A DNA stretch of 48,035 nt from Helochares maculicollis. Lineage: Eukaryota; Arthropoda; Insecta; Coleoptera; Hydrophilidae. The notes below the pieces were generated by a model. That model had not been told where the DNA came from. It saw only the letters and a list, made by a program, of their open reading frames with translations, and did not search any database. The DNA lies in assembly GCA_033557835.1 (NCBI GenBank), contig JAWQRO010000220.1, positions 1 through 48,035 on the forward strand. Reading direction: 5' to 3'. The translations under genes and the position numbers were made by a program. This document shows positions 46,967 through 48,035 of this stretch, piece by piece (the first letter of the stretch is position 1; each line of letters begins with the position of its first letter).

Positions 46967-47050
46967 GATAAACAAATAATGTTTTCAACATAATTACTGT
47001 AATAAGTTTTTACAAAATATAAACTTCAATCGATTTCACTTCTCATCTTT
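46967..47050 (+). repeat. Copia LTR segment, right
   Basis: Lies 35 bp after the polyprotein stop and matches 43254-43337. Its left boundary carries about 8 extra bases relative to the left copy. Confidence 0.85.
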
Positions 47051-47084
47051 TATATTTTTTATATCCACGAAACTTCCAAACTAC

Positions 47085-47127
47085 TACACACACACACAAA
47101 TATATATATACAAATATATATATATAT
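47085..47127. repeat. (AC)n(TA)n compound microsatellite
   Basis: A short AC run is followed by interrupted TA repeats, just outside the copia right LTR segment. Confidence 0.9.
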
Positions 47128-48035
47128 TAACCCTAAGAGAGGGAAATATTATAAAAGAAATAAAATGACCTCTTCTAGGATTCAAAGTTTCACATAATAA
47201 AATATCTGCGATTATTACTTAGGTTAATGATCAATTTCGTATCAGGTTAAGCAATTGGAATTTAAGGTAAGTACGCATGCTTTTGTAAAATTTGTAGGAA
47301 GTTGAAGTCAAAATCACAGTGCGCTGTTAGTAACGTTGGTGTTAAACATTAATTAGATAAGCAAACTTTTGCAAAAATGCAGCTATTTATGATATAGTAC
47401 GTTGAAGTATAAAATTTGGTATTACTAAATTTCTTATTAGTTCGTAGTGCATTCGCATGGCACCCAGGAAATATCAACCTGGGCCGCTACCTTGAAACAA
47501 TTTCCGCTTTAATCATTACAAAACACTTTATAAATGTTGTAACTGCTCCGAGAATGATTTCAAAATACGATGCGAGTGATTCTGATAAGATAAATTCGAA
47601 TTAAAAAATTGTAAAGGAGCCGCCGCTTATTACTCATTTTGTGCCAATTATATTTGGCATGTGTAAAGATAGACTTTCAAGATAACTATCTGTGCTCATG
47701 TTGAGCATTGAGTGAACTGCTTAAATTGCTGGGTATCGTTCTTAGAGCTTTACAATAGAAGTGGATTTTAAGAATACTTATGTCAATTGGGCTAAAGATG
47801 CGTAGATATGGCATATTGTTCGATTTTCTGTTTTGTCTAACTACTTGAAACAACGCTGCCAAGAAACTTTAAATCAAAGCTTCTACGCACCCAAGAGTTG
47901 AGCGCTTTGCTTTCGACTATCGGTTTTCTGAACGACGAATACTTCTAACAAATTGGCAGCAACTGCAACTGCAAAAAACTGAATATTTAAACTTGTGTCA
48001 AAGTTATAATTTTGTGCAATCATGTACTATATATA
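47128..48035. other. Gene-free AT-rich stretch at right edge
   Basis: No recognisable gene, RNA or repeat. A 62-codon open frame at 47416-47604 matches nothing I know. Confidence 0.5.

Larger units (their letters stand above)
43245..47050 (+). mobile_element. Ty1/copia-type LTR retrotransposon, internally deleted
   Basis: Gag, protease, integrase, reverse transcriptase and RNase H remnants appear in copia order on the plus strand. They lie between two 84-bp matching segments (43254-43337 and 46967-47050) taken as LTR remnants. The left LTR segment runs directly into the middle of gag, so the leader and the gag N-terminus are deleted. Several stops, frameshifts, an internal deletion after integrase and catalytic-residue changes make it inactive. 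It is visibly less AT-rich than its surroundings. Confidence 0.9.

Noticed and set aside
1..48035. CRISPR array, bacterial operon or riboswitch
   Set aside because: No regularly spaced identical repeats or bacterial signals; spliced genes and a eukaryotic tRNA show this is nuclear eukaryotic DNA.

Overview
The window looks like nuclear DNA from an insect, most likely a fly. It is very AT-rich and gene-poor. The tRNA is a eukaryotic tRNA-Trp with internal A and B boxes. The protein genes have canonical GT-AG introns of only 53-60 bp. The transposable elements (mariner, Penelope-like, copia, a jockey/CR1-like non-LTR element) and the (ACAT)n/(AT)n microsatellites are typical of dipteran genomes. 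The assignment to flies is inference; insect is much safer.

Layout. 1-27.2 kb is mostly non-coding. It holds one tRNA-Trp gene (4.1 kb), a family of degenerate palindromic MITE-like repeats (5.7, 10.7 and 11.4 kb), two spaced direct-repeat pairs (9.7/10.2 kb and 17.0/17.4 kb), a decayed mariner relic (23.4-24.2 kb) and a deleted Penelope-like element (PLE) on the minus strand (24.4-24.96 kb).

27.2-38.85 kb holds four paralogous genes, all on the minus strand, called A, B, C and D here. Their proteins are 461-508 aa and belong to one family that resembles the uncharacterised DUF4804-type proteins; that family name comes from memory and was not searched. A has one intron, B and C have two at identical positions, and D has none. 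The fused second exon of A is exactly as long as exons 2 and 3 of B or C together (412 = 179 + 233). A second PLE copy, on the plus strand with an open GIY-YIG endonuclease frame and a hammerhead-ribozyme-like core, lies between C and D. The two inverted PLE copies therefore bracket A, B and C.

41-47.1 kb is a nest of dead transposable elements. A non-LTR reverse transcriptase (minus) is split by a mariner with 25-bp terminal inverted repeats and a TA duplication, and is abutted by a copia-type LTR retrotransposon (plus) with several inactivating lesions. The rest of the right end shows nothing recognisable.

The most notable content is the tandem paralogue cluster: an uncharacterised family with a graded intron pattern, a conserved C-terminal motif (altered in gene A) and flanking inverted retroelements. 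Biochemical function cannot be read from the sequence.
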